DNA of 40,721 nt from Sphaeroforma sirkka (taxonomy: Eukaryota > Opisthokonta > Ichthyosporea > Ichthyophonida). The notes under the pieces are model-generated. The model was not told the DNA's origin. It searched no databases and saw only the letters and a program-made list of their open reading frames with translations. This document shows, piece by piece, positions 9,929 through 18,703 of this stretch (positions within the stretch are counted from its first letter, which is position 1; every line of letters starts with the position of its first letter). The DNA lies in NCBI GenBank assembly GCA_001586965.3, contig LUCW03000602.1, forward strand, positions 1-40,721, in the 5' to 3' direction. The position numbers were made by a program, and so were the translations under genes.

Positions 9929-9943
9929 GGCCGTATTTCTACA
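9929..9943 (-). other. 15-base LTR terminus left by an internal deletion
   Basis: GGCCGTATTTCTACA matches the outer end of the LTR exactly (compare plus-strand 7505-7519). Copy B coding sequence is joined to it on one side and LINE sequence on the other. It fixes the original insertion border of copy B inside the LINE. Confidence 0.7.
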
Positions 9944-10765
9944 ATGTAAAGTGAGATACGACCGTAGTAGATTCTGATGCGCCCGGATTTCGGCTCGGAA
10001 TAGTCACGCGCGGGATTTGTTGCGTAGGTGATAAAGTCGATGGCGATATCGGTTATATCCATGTGAGAGGAGGCGTTGGTCCGGAGGCGGCGGCATTGCT
10101 GGCAGTTGTTGAGGCCAATGTATTTGATTCGTGGGAAGTACCTAGCGATCGAGTCCAAAGGTGTGATCACCACAGATACCGTAGTCCGCCAGCATATAAG
10201 TTTGGAGGAGGAGGCGGGGTAGGTCGATGATACGCATGTTCTGTACCAGTTGAACCGCCAGCATAGAGGTAGTCCAAGTGCCACTTATTACGCAGAGTAG
10301 TCTCAATCGTTTACATAGGTAGTCCGTGATTTGTAGATGCGTGGCCATACTTCCGGGCTTTGAAGTTGAAATCTCCCCACACGACATCTGTTGGAAACCG
10401 CCAATCTCGAGAGGATTTATGTATCGCCTGACGTCTTCTTCAGTAAGTGATTCGAGTGAAAAGTAGAACACGGCTATATGAACGCCAAAGCACACAAAGA
10501 AAACCGCGTACGGTGAAGAGTGTACAAGTTGAAAATTCGACGGGTGGTGTTTGGAAATGATACCAATACCACAGTGTGAAGGGTGTAAGATATTATGCCG
10601 TGTAGTGTGATGTAGTATATGATTAAAAAATGTGGTGTTATGCCAGGTTTCAACCACACACATAACATCAACCTGACCTCAAATCGATATAACGTTCAAA
10701 CACTTATTTGTATGTGCTGCGTTGTCCATATTGAGCCCTTGTGGGTTGAAGAGCGTCATCCTCAT
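9944..10765 (-). pseudogene. LINE ORF2: AP-type endonuclease domain
   Basis: The likely start is the ATG at 10765 (MRMTLFNPQGLNMDN). The domain shows the APE motifs in order: FNPQGLN near the N-terminus, VVETWHN with the catalytic Glu (about 10645-10660), GIGIISKH, GDFN at 10365-10376, and a final GDH near 10163-10171. Such endonucleases nick the target DNA for LINE reverse transcription. A stop lies just before GQVDVM, and there are frame changes near 10400 and 10160, so the copy is dead. The protein is cut at 9944 by the LTR of copy B. Confidence 0.75.
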
Positions 10766-10770
10766 TGGTC

Positions 10771-10896
10771 CTAACATTGTTCATCATCGGCCAATACTAC
10801 TGGGCTCTCTTCTTTAACGATGTCAGCCATTTCTATATTATTGCCTGTCGTCGAAGAGTCTGTCGTGGAAGGTTGAGGCTGCGTATTGGTATCCAT
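10771..10896 (-). CDS. Short Ser/Thr/Gln-rich ORF just upstream of the LINE endonuclease
   Basis: This reads MDTNTQPQPST and ends in VLADDEQC, five bases before the endonuclease ATG. The frame is open somewhat further upstream. The tight spacing is what one expects between ORF1 and ORF2 of a LINE, so this could be the end of ORF1, but no ORF1 domain is visible and the stretch is short. Confidence 0.25.
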   Translation of the reverse strand: MDTNTQPQPSTTDSSTTGNNIEMADIVKEESPVVLADDEQC

Positions 10897-11227
10897 CGTG
10901 TCGGATGTTTGTGTCGGGATGACCTTTGGTACGTGGAGTCGTTCGGGCTGCGCCGCGCTAGTTCTTTAGCGTTTGCCGAGATTCGCGGGTTAGGTGAGAA
11001 GAGGTTTGCACCATCTTTTGCTTGTTAAGCTTTCTGGAGACGGTACGTGGTAGATCGCAGGATGTCTTTGTTAGTGGAGTTGACAAGGGGGCTCAGTAGT
11101 GCGTATATGCTGCGGGCAAGAATTTTGGCGCTCGTTCATGCGTGTGGCGGGCCTCCCGCTTGGTGCGGAGATAGTGGATTAGGGCTGCTTTCGTAGTATC
11201 GGATGTTGTTGGGAGCGGGGGTCGATA

Positions 11228-13522
11228 ATGGAGGGTGCGACTATCTTTTCCAAGATAGACTTAAAAGCTGCATTCCATCAACTACAGATATATGAGCCTC
11301 ATAGGAACTACTTTTCCTTTACTTGGCAAGGTAAGAATTACCAGTTTAAAGGTGCACCTGAAGGCTTACACATGTTACCTTCTTTCTTTCAACAAGTTAT
11401 GATGGAACTATTTGCGGACCTGTCGTATAACGTATCAGTCTATTTAGATGATATAGTTATCTTTACAAAGACAGCACATGAACATGCTAAACTCGTTAAA
11501 GAAGTCTTAAAGCGACTTAATCATGGCAAACTTAAGATTAACGAAGACAAGTGTTCTTTTGCTAAAGATACTATACACTTACTTGGCTACAAAGTATCTG
11601 CAGCAGGGGTAGAAATTGATCCTGGCAAGAAACAGTTTCTGTTGGATTTATCAACACCAATTACTGGACGAGATGTGAACTCTGTGTGTGGGTTTGTTAA
11701 CTTCTTCTCGGATTCGGTCCAGCATCTTTTTCATTACTTAAAGCCTTTCAGTCACCTACGGCTGCACAAAGGGCCTTTGGGAAAGCTTTGGACTGAAGAA
11801 TGTGATGATGCATTCAAACTAGTCAAAAGTAAAGTAGTGGACGCACCCATCATGCAGTACCCTGTGGATGGTGTCCCATTCCAAGTAGCAACCGACGCTT
11901 CAGATCGAGCGGTGGGTGGAGTGCTTTACCAAACGATAAATGGTAAACCGCGCTACATACAATTCTTTAGCAAGAGTTATAATAAGAGTCAACGGAATTA
12001 CCCTACCGTTAAACAAGAGCTCCTTGCTATAGTTACTGCGCTAAGACAGTTTAAAGACTACCTTTATGGAAGTTACTTTACTGTCGCCTGTGATCAAAAG
12101 TCTTTAACATACTTAAAAGATATGAACCCTGATTCACAGTTGGTGAGCCGCTGGCATGACATTATTGTCAAGTTCGCTTTTAATATAACACACATACCAG
12201 GAATACATAACCATCTTCCTGACATGCTCTCTCGACTTGTGCCCGACTACCAGAAAACAGTCAAGGAGTTATTAGCAACCGATTGGATGCTAAATAAGAA
12301 ATGGTTTAACCTCGCTCAATCACGATGGGGTCCATTTACTGTTGATATGTTCGCCGCAGAACATAACAAACAGGTTTCTGAATATAGGTCGTTGACTCAT
12401 CCTATAGGTGATGCATTTCAGCTTGATTTATCAAACTATAATGCGTGGGCTAACCCACCTTGTCAACTTATCGCACAGTTGTTAAATTATGTTAATATTA
12501 CTAAATCTACCATTACGCTGTGTTGTCCCTTACGTAACTCCGACCCATGGATACGTGATTTAATTAATATGATTCAAGACGAACCTATTTATGTCGACCG
12601 TGAAACCGACACGTTCTTGTATCAGGGATCCTATTCTATTAAGAAGACACCTTGGAAACACACCATTGTTTGTCGCATCGGTCCTGCAGGTACCACTAAG
12701 TGGAAACCCTCAACCGAATTCTTAGCTAAACTAGAGGAGTCTAAAGAGTTTGAACAAAAGCTCAAGACTCGTACAACACATGCACCCAACAAGATTGCAG
12801 TCGAGGTAATGCCGATTGAAACGGCATTAGATCGTAAAAACATGGAACTAGCTAAGGCCATGGATCAAAGACTCAAAACTCTAAGAGAACCTGAAGCTCG
12901 CACTCAACTACTTAAAGCGCTGCTTAAAGAACAGCCAGGAGTTGCGAAACAACTGAAGAAGATACTTCAACAATCCAATGTTGTCAATTATGTATCTCAG
13001 GACTCTACCCCTCCTGATACTGAGGTTGCCCTTTCCAACAGGACTATGGTTCATCCAGCCAGCGTTAAGCAGAATCTGACTGACTTAGAGGAGCTCGAAA
13101 GTAGAGTTAAAATTATACATAATTTAACGCATCGAGCATATGAGCATACTTATAAAATGGCTATTCGTGCAGGGCTTGATCACCCGGCGCTGAAAGAAAC
13201 CATACGTGAAGTATACCGACGCTGTACTGATTGTGAAAAGAACCAGATCAAGCAATACGGTTGGGCACCCCTAAAAAGTGTGACAGAAGACCAACCGATG
13301 CGCCGAGTCATAGTCGATTTGGTTAAACTCCCGCGATCCAAGCATACTGGCGATGTATATATCTGTCATTTCTTATGTGTGGCTTCGGGCTATAACTTGC
13401 TTTATGCAATACCGAACAAACGTCCACAAACAGTGGCAGAATTATGCTATCACGTCTTTAATGACTTCGGTTTCCCCGAGTACTATGTTCTGATAACGGT
13501 AGTGAGTTTTGTACCGACGTAA
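11228..13522 (+). CDS. Copy C: reverse transcriptase, RNase H, Dam-like domain, integrase N-terminal half
   Basis: The 764-codon open frame shows, in order: reverse transcriptase palm from FSKIDLKAAFHQ with YLDD at residues 72-75; RNase H with catalytic residues in ATDASD (223), QELLAIV (264) and DQKSL (289); Dam-like domain at about 367-485 with FTVDMFAAEHN, NPPC (409-412) and PWKHTIVCRIG; charged helical linker at about 486-600; HHCC zinc-binding motif (about 631-669); and the first integrase Asp at 697 (VDLVKL). It leaves the integrase frame at 13471-13477. The start is the truncation point, not a true initiation site. Placing a Dam-like domain between RNase H and integrase is not the usual gypsy layout. 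Confidence 0.9.
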   Translation: MEGATIFSKIDLKAAFHQLQIYEPHRNYFSFTWQGKNYQFKGAPEGLHMLPSFFQQVMMELFADLSYNVSVYLDDIVIFTKTAHEHAKLVKEVLKRLNHGKLKINEDKCSFAKDTIHLLGYKVSAAGVEIDPGKKQFLLDLSTPITGRDVNSVCGFVNFFSDSVQHLFHYLKPFSHLRLHKGPLGKLWTEECDDAFKLVKSKVVDAPIMQYPVDGVPFQVATDASDRAVGGVLYQTINGKPRYIQFFSKSYNKSQRNYPTVKQELLAIVTALRQFKDYLYGSYFTVACDQKSLTYLKDMNPDSQLVSRWHDIIVKFAFNITHIPGIHNHLPDMLSRLVPDYQKTVKELLATDWMLNKKWFNLAQSRWGPFTVDMFAAEHNKQVSEYRSLTHPIGDAFQLDLSNYNAWANPPCQLIAQLLNYVNITKSTITLCCPLRNSDPWIRDLINMIQDEPIYVDRETDTFLYQGSYSIKKTPWKHTIVCRIGPAGTTKWKPSTEFLAKLEESKEFEQKLKTRTTHAPNKIAVEVMPIETALDRKNMELAKAMDQRLKTLREPEARTQLLKALLKEQPGVAKQLKKILQQSNVVNYVSQDSTPPDTEVALSNRTMVHPASVKQNLTDLEELESRVKIIHNLTHRAYEHTYKMAIRAGLDHPALKETIREVYRRCTDCEKNQIKQYGWAPLKSVTEDQPMRRVIVDLVKLPRSKHTGDVYICHFLCVASGYNLLYAIPNKRPQTVAELCYHVFNDFGFPEYYVLITVVSFVPT
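12326..12682 (+). other. Dam-like (N6-adenine methyltransferase family) domain in copy C
   Basis: The segment follows the order of phage-type Dam proteins: GPFTVDMFAAEHN (the F..D.FA...N strand), a Tyr, a DAFQLD segment, WANPPCQLI in the place of the D/NPPY/W catalytic motif, a strand TITLCCP, a conserved PW, and a last strand TIVCRIG. The catalytic aromatic residue is Cys here (NPPC), which argues against methylation activity. A related domain after RNase H is known from DIRS-type retrotransposons, which use a tyrosine recombinase; here it sits in an element with a DDE integrase. Confidence 0.65.
13471..13477 (+). other. Candidate -1 frameshift heptamer T_TTC_CCC in integrase
   Basis: In the zero frame the codons are GGT TTC CCC GAG. 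A simultaneous -1 slip re-pairs TTC to TTT and CCC to CCC, and the next codons then read RVLCSDNGSEF, restoring the second catalytic Asp. The heptamer is identical in copies A, B and C. CCC is a poor slippery codon in known systems, so an ancestral one-base deletion is an equal or better explanation. Confidence 0.3.
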
Positions 13523-13960
13523 TGGAGGCACTTATACTCGTATCAGGCATGACCCATAGGCGTGGTGTTCCTTACAAACCTCAAACGCAGGGTGCAAATG
13601 AGACACGTCATAGAGAACTTAAGAAACTCTTGCGTACCGCACTAGACGACGTTGAGGATATGTGGCCTTATCATTTGAAATGGGTTCAGACTCAAATGAA
13701 TAACTGCATGAATCCTCAAACTGGAACACTCCGTTTCACTATTTCTTTGGCCGCTATAGTGAATTACAAGCAACGTTTGATAAAACTGCGCCCGAGAAAC
13801 ACGCTACCCCGTGGCTACAAAAGATCGAGCATATGCAGAACGTTGTTTACCCCTGTTTACTCGAGCACAAGAATCGCGTCCTACTTAAAGCGTATGACCG
13901 ATGGAATAACACTAAGAACATTGTTCAGTTCAAAGTCAGCGATTACGTTAACATTATAAA
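13522..13960 (+). pseudogene. Copy C: integrase core, C-terminal half
   Basis: The frame carries THRRGVPYKPQTQGANETRHRE, containing the catalytic Glu, and the helix LKKLLRTALDDVEDM. After TGTLRFTISL it is out of frame because one C is missing relative to copy A (GTLPFHYFFGRYS), and the remaining residues to 13960 are not the native protein. The native frame resumes in the next stretch from IEHMQN. Confidence 0.75.
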
Positions 13961-14570
13961 TCGAAACGCCAACGTTACTGAACTCTCTTCTAAGACGATA
14001 GGACCTTTTGTTATTTCCTACCATGATGAGAAGAGTGATACTTACGAAGTGAATAACATTGATGGTACTAGCGCAACCAATCTAGGCACTCACCGTATCC
14101 CTACCTCCGAACTCTCATTCACTCGCTCATTTGATTCTGATGTACCAGTTATGGAGTCACAAGTCAAAGATATAATTGACAAAACATCCGAAGACGGTTA
14201 CACTTACTACAAGACCCGTTTCATGGATGGGACAGTAGCTTGGCTAACCTCCGATGCATTTCGTGAATCTCGCGACTTTCTTCGTATCTTTAATAAGAAA
14301 TGGAATAAGCGTTCACATAAGAACACACGAGATAAACGAAAAGGGTTTCCTCAGGTGACTACAAACTCTGACGGATCTGAAATTCCCTATTTGCCACCTA
14401 CTTCCCACGTGACCAAACTTTCTGATCTGCTTACCAACAGTGCAGAAAATTGTTCAAACTTACCTACTAATGAAGAACAGCCTTTGGCTATTACCTTACC
14501 AAATAATAAACGTAAGGCGCCTACATCAGAAATGGTTACTGGACCAAATACTAAACGACATAGAGTATAA
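13833..14570 (+). CDS. Copy C: GPY/F-like region, chromodomain-like domain and basic tail
   Basis: This is the counterpart of 7647-8417. It shows FKVSDYV, TIGPFVISYH, the chromodomain-like VMESQVKDIID...YYKTRFMDG...LRIFNKKW, and a basic tail ending NTKRHRV before TAA. The chromodomain call rests on the spacing of hydrophobic and aromatic positions; it lacks the typical WEP motif, having WLTSDAF instead. Confidence 0.75.
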   Translation: MQNVVYPCLLEHKNRVLLKAYDRWNNTKNIVQFKVSDYVNIINRNANVTELSSKTIGPFVISYHDEKSDTYEVNNIDGTSATNLGTHRIPTSELSFTRSFDSDVPVMESQVKDIIDKTSEDGYTYYKTRFMDGTVAWLTSDAFRESRDFLRIFNKKWNKRSHKNTRDKRKGFPQVTTNSDGSEIPYLPPTSHVTKLSDLLTNSAENCSNLPTNEEQPLAITLPNNKRKAPTSEMVTGPNTKRHRV

Positions 14571-14742
14571 CATGAGTCTTGAACCGTGATTAGCCGGGGT
14601 ATGGGGAACATCTGTTGATATGTCAGGGATGGGTGAGGGTACGGTGGTTCTGCATTCAACATGCTGGAGAAAAGATCCAAGTTGTTCGTGGAGGGTCCAG
14701 ATACCGTGGAAGTCATGGCACTCCTGTAATTGCTGAAGGGGG

Positions 14743-15319
14743 TCAGGGCCAATTGGGCGGCAGTTTCGGGCCTACCAGGATGCGTTGAATCAATTGTTGG
14801 ATGCAGGTATAGTGGCTGGTAGTGAACTTGTGGCTACCGGGGCAGACAGGGTAGAGACAGCCGTCGGTGCGGTAGTCGAGCAATGTGAACATGTACGTAT
14901 TCGATACATTCATAGCACAGAGCCGGATTGGTGTAGATTCGAAGCAGCAATTGAAGCTGTCGTGTCTGGCTGTGTCTCGGTTTGAAGTTGGCGGTTTACC
15001 CATAACCAGTTGGTAGTAGTATTGGCGCCGGGCCATTGCCGCGATCTTCTTATTGAACCAACATTTTGTTGAGTTCTTCCTGATGTCGTCACAGCGTTGG
15101 CGGAGGGCTACATAGTCGGGTGTACGCCCGCCCATGGTTTTGTGTACAGTTTTCAGGTGAGCATAGATACTGTACGAGAAACGCAGTGATGGTTTGTCGT
15201 GGACCCAGGCGGGTTGCGTCAGAGGGGTAAGTGGATTTGTACTGGCCATTGAGTCGAGTTGTATTCCCAGGCAACCTCCGAGGTAGTCCGCGAATGGTCG
15301 CGTGGGGAGCAGGCCGCAA
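14743..15319 (-). pseudogene. LINE ORF2 C-terminal region
   Basis: This follows the reverse transcriptase with a frame change at the T run near 15331-15337. It contains charged helical sequence (DDIRKNSTKCWFNKKIAA) and a Cys/His cluster CPVCPGSHKF...HYTC, as often found at LINE C-termini. A further frame from about 14752 to 14585 (LTPFSNYRSAM...) may continue it or be 3' untranslated sequence. Confidence 0.55.
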
Positions 15320-15338
15320 AAGTTAAATAGGGGTTTTT

Positions 15339-16113
15339 TTAATGTTTGGGAAGCCGAGGATATTTAGTGCCCGTGATGATAGCTGCTGCTTGGATGAGTG
15401 ATGAGTTAAAGCGCTCGAACATGGGGTCCAACGCATCCTTCCATATAGGCGGAGCCCAGGCAATAAAGTTCAGCCCATATGTAGCCGTGGATAGGATGAA
15501 TGTGTTGAACATCACCAATCGGTTGCGGGGGTGTCGCCAGCTGAAGCCATGGAAGCCATAAGCGCGGAAAGAGGCAATACCCAGTGACAATGCTGCAACC
15601 AGGGATTCCATATGTTTGGCGAGGATGATTCCTGGTACTCCGTGAGAGAGTGGGAACCCCAGATTTTTGGAGTGTTTCGGGTCGGCATGTGTAGGCGCCA
15701 TCTTCAAGGGGAGGTAACGTGTGTTCCAAGGTGCGTCTGCAAGCGTCGTCGTGATAAGCTCACCATTTATACGGAGGATTGTCGCCGCGTGTCGCAAGTC
15801 GGTAGATCGTACTCGGTGATTAATGCCACCCTGTTCGAGGCCAGATTTGCGTCCCCACGCATCAATGTCATCTAAGAAGGGCTGGAGCGAACCCGATCGA
15901 GGGGCTTGGATCCGTGTGTCATCAACAAATAAATAAGAGCAGAGGAGCTTGGGCCGAAATTGGGCTAGCGTGACAGCTAAGGAATATATGTAGATAATAA
16001 AGAGCTGGGGGCCGACGATTGAGCCTTGTAGGATGCCATTCGTTCTATGGAATAGAGACGAAATGGGAGAGCGACCTTGTCGTATACACTCCCAAACAGC
16101 GCGCGGGTAACCA
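15339..16113 (-). pseudogene. LINE reverse transcriptase (palm and thumb)
   Basis: Read on the minus strand the fragment shows GILQGSIVGPQLFIIYIYS, the LINE signature, at about 16037-15980, and FVDD, the catalytic YxDD box, at 15929-15918. Downstream come NLGFPLSHGV, HMESLVAAL, and RLVMFNTFILSTATYG, which matches the LINE thumb pattern. The fingers are missing because the solo LTR interrupts at 16115. Downstream of the palm the frame stays open to a stop near 15339, but the C-terminal region is in another frame. Confidence 0.8.
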
Positions 16114-16115
16114 AT

Positions 16116-16768
16116 TATACGACAGTCTAGAAGCAGTACACTACGGTAACTACTAATTAACTGAAAAATATGTAAACTTCGATGGATAGTTCTATGTTTT
16201 AAGCAATGTTATATAAACTAAGATACAATTTAAGCCAGTTAGGATTTAGTTGTGGTAGCTTGTGTAAGAATGATTGGGACTGCCTCTTGGTAAGAGCCTT
16301 AATATCTTCAATCCCACAGGACGTACTTCTAACTGTTCTTTATTAAATAATTTTTACAAGAAGCACTAAGTGTTCATGACCAGATGCCTAATTTGTAAAT
16401 AGACATAAGAATGTAAGTCAAGTTAATACATTGGCTAATATAAATAAAGTTCCATCGGAAGAAAAGTTTAAAAAATAAAAAGACTTGTTGGATTTTGGTG
16501 ATTGGCGGGAAGATCAAAACCTGTGAATAATAGTTCAGAGATTATAAAATTTAGTTTATAATATCCTACATCGAATATTGTCTCAGATAGGTACAAGTAG
16601 ATGAGTCATACCAAATACTCAGGCTATTGGAGCCATCAAAGTGAATTTAGAACACTTTGAAAATATTGGAAAAAGAATTAGTATTAAAATTTTGAATACA
16701 AATAAAAACCAATATGTTATCTCATTTGATCTTGATATTTGAGACTGACTGGAGGTCATCTTTCTACA
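16116..16768 (-). repeat. Diverged solo LTR of the same gypsy family
   Basis: The sequence aligns along its whole length with the LTR at 6871-7519 but with many more substitutions and small indels, so it is an older insertion. No coding part of the element adjoins it. It splits LINE fragment 2 from whatever lay upstream. The flanks (CCAAT and GTGTT) show no clear target-site duplication. Confidence 0.8.
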
Positions 16769-17208
16769 GTGTTGTCTCCACCTTATCACATATCAAGGGT
16801 AAACGACGAAGAGCTCCAACAACCGCTTCAGCAGCCGGTCACAAGCTTGCTTACCCATCTTAGGCAACGGTCTAGTTTTGGATCCCGTCATAGGTGTAAA
16901 AAGAATAAAAATACACTACATTGCTTCTTAGTTGATCTAACCTTTAAAGAACGTAGCATAATAAATACAATAGTTCGGTCACTTAAAAAATGTAGTCAAC
17001 TTGGTTAAACTCAGTCAGAAGTGCCGTTGTGAACGGCGTGTCCCATTAATCATGTTCCTATGTGAGACGAGATTTTTTCTAACAGCGGCAGATTGGAAAA
17101 ATCTCCGTACAATCTAAGATTATGGTCTCCTAGTTACTAAATAATATTTATGTCCGATGAGTCATAATTATTTTTCACTAAATTACATATTCTACTCAAC
17201 TCTACGGT

Positions 17209-17267
17209 CCGGTCCTCTGGTCCGATCATCAATTTAAAAGTGCTCTTAGGCCCGGTCCTCTGGTCCG
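17209..17267 (+). repeat. Direct repeat of a 16-base motif
   Basis: CCGGTCCTCTGGTCCG occurs at about 17209-17224 and again at 17252-17267. The motif itself contains GGTCC twice around TCT. No function is apparent. Confidence 0.5.
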
Positions 17268-18461
17268 GTCCTAAATGTCCGTCTACTGTTGTACTATGTC
17301 CACAAGAGGCCTATATCGATCATACAGCTCGGGCAATCGTCACGGAAAGTCAAATAGCTCTCAATCAACATTAGTATGTAGCTAAAAGCTACAGTGAATG
17401 CGAGCTGCAAGCGCGTGGATATATTTGCACCGATCCTTTAGATTCTTTAAAATTGTTTAGCTATATATGTCAGATAAGTTACCACAGGAGGGAAAGGGAT
17501 ACACAATTACACATAGCAAAATTATTACTCATCCAACATACAGTAGATTACATCTGAAGATGAACTTCTCTCTTCCACTAAATCACTTGTATTGTACTGC
17601 GTGGCGAACGCGTATACAACAACAACAAAAAATAGCCAAGAAACGCTAAAGAAATAAAAGTATAAATACTTATATTGCCCACAAACTGTTCGAAACACGG
17701 AAACAGGTTTGATGATGAGTTGGAGACAATACTATTTATTACCCTTTTTGGAGTGGGAGAGTTGTAAATTCTTCATTTTATAGACTACAGGAACACAGTA
17801 GAGCAGTCCGCAGTCACATCGACCATTCGACACATCGGAGTCCTGAGACTCCTGAACAGTAGGAGAGTCTGGAGTTCTGGACACTGGAACTAACCTCATT
17901 ACGTTTCCCGTTAAAACGTAAAATAAAATAAAATAAGCGTTTACGTTCAAAGTTTATCTCAAATATAGTCCTATGGGTTTACAAATAGGTACATTATTTG
18001 AGGCGGCCTAACTGTCACGAGTTGTCCTATTTTTCACTATGTCTCACTTGTGAATGGTTTCAATTCTCCTTTTCATTGAAAAATATCAATTTCTCAGGTG
18101 CAAATTTGGAAATTTTCATGGTCGATTTGCCCTCGATATGCCTTAAAACGCTTAAAAACAAACTTTTTGCGTTTACGTTTAGTTTATCGCATATAGGCAA
18201 AACGTATTGAGCTTAGCTCAGTCTGGAGAGATCAATCATAATATTCGGATTTTCTTAGCTCTGATCCGAAGACCGACCTATACGGCATATTGTACCGCTG
18301 TTAAATACCTGTTGTTGTATTCTAAAAATCAATCAATCCGCAGTTGCGCAAATTGGCACCCTAAATATAGTCTTTTGTTTAAAAAAAATATATATATATA
18401 TATAGAAATATTTGTAGAGGGCTATGATAATTGATATAATAAATTAACATACATGACTGTA

Positions 18462-18509
18462 CCTCTCTCCCTCTCCCTCTCCCTCTCCCTCTCTCTATCT
18501 CTCTCTCTA
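18462..18509 (+). repeat. CT-rich simple repeat (CTCCCT and CT units)
   Basis: An array of CTCTCC units passes into CT dinucleotides. It is one of several purine/pyrimidine-biased tracts upstream of the ATPase. Confidence 0.85.
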
Positions 18510-18703
18510 CTACCACGTACTCTATTCAATGGTGAGAGAGACTAGCAATGTAAATAGTAAATAGCAGTAGTAGAGAGAGAAAGAAGAATTAAGAAAATAT
18601 GGCTGGTCCGTAGGACAAATAAAAATACTTTTCTTCCACAATAGTTTTGACTTTTTGAGGTTTGTCCTCTTTTTCTACTACATACTACTCCCTCACTGTA
18701 AAA

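Larger units (their letters stand above)
7520..9943 (-). mobile_element. Ty3/gypsy chromovirus-like element, copy B (internally deleted)
   Basis: Copy B lies upstream of copy A on the same strand and shares its LTR. It keeps the end of RNase H, the Dam-like domain, integrase and C-terminal tail (9928-7647). At 9928/9929 the coding sequence jumps directly to the last 15 bases of an LTR (GGCCGTATTTCTACA), then LINE sequence. Gag, protease, reverse transcriptase and nearly all of its own 5' LTR have been lost in one internal deletion. It is nearly identical to copy C. Confidence 0.85.
9944..11226 (-). mobile_element. LINE fragment 1 (endonuclease region)
   Basis: This is a non-LTR retrotransposon fragment on the minus strand. 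It holds the endonuclease start of ORF2 and several hundred bases upstream of it. Copy B was inserted at 9943 and copy C begins at 11227, so both sides are cut. The continuation towards the reverse transcriptase would lie beyond the left end of the window. Confidence 0.75.
7645..14584. repeat. Large inverted repeat formed by copies B and C
   Basis: Positions 7645-9928 and 12300-14584 are near-identical reverse complements of about 2,285 bases each, separated by about 2.37 kb. The spacer holds LINE fragment 1 and the extra 5' part of copy C. The arms differ by scattered substitutions, for example AYDQWNN against AYDRWNN and HPKGDAF against HPIGDAF. Confidence 0.9.
11227..14584 (+). mobile_element. 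Ty3/gypsy chromovirus-like element, copy C (5'-truncated, no LTRs)
   Basis: Copy C begins abruptly inside the reverse transcriptase (ATGGAGGGTGCG) and ends 14 bases after the polyprotein stop, both borders abutting LINE sequence. It has no LTR, gag or protease. It is the best preserved copy of the reverse transcriptase to integrase part and serves as reference for the breaks in copies A and B. With copy B it forms an inverted repeat. Confidence 0.85.
14585..16115 (-). mobile_element. LINE fragment 2 (reverse transcriptase region)
   Basis: A second non-LTR retrotransposon fragment on the minus strand, cut on its 5' side by the solo LTR and on its 3' side by copy C. It covers the reverse transcriptase palm and thumb and the C-terminal region. 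It may belong to the same family as fragment 1, but the two do not overlap, so this cannot be tested here. Confidence 0.75.

Noticed and set aside
10765..11028. Plus-strand frame opposite the LINE 5' region
   Set aside because: No motif; it overlaps the short LINE ORF and endonuclease start on the other strand.
16739..17008. Plus-strand frame starting inside the solo LTR
   Set aside because: It runs out of the LTR into flanking sequence and shows no recognisable domain.
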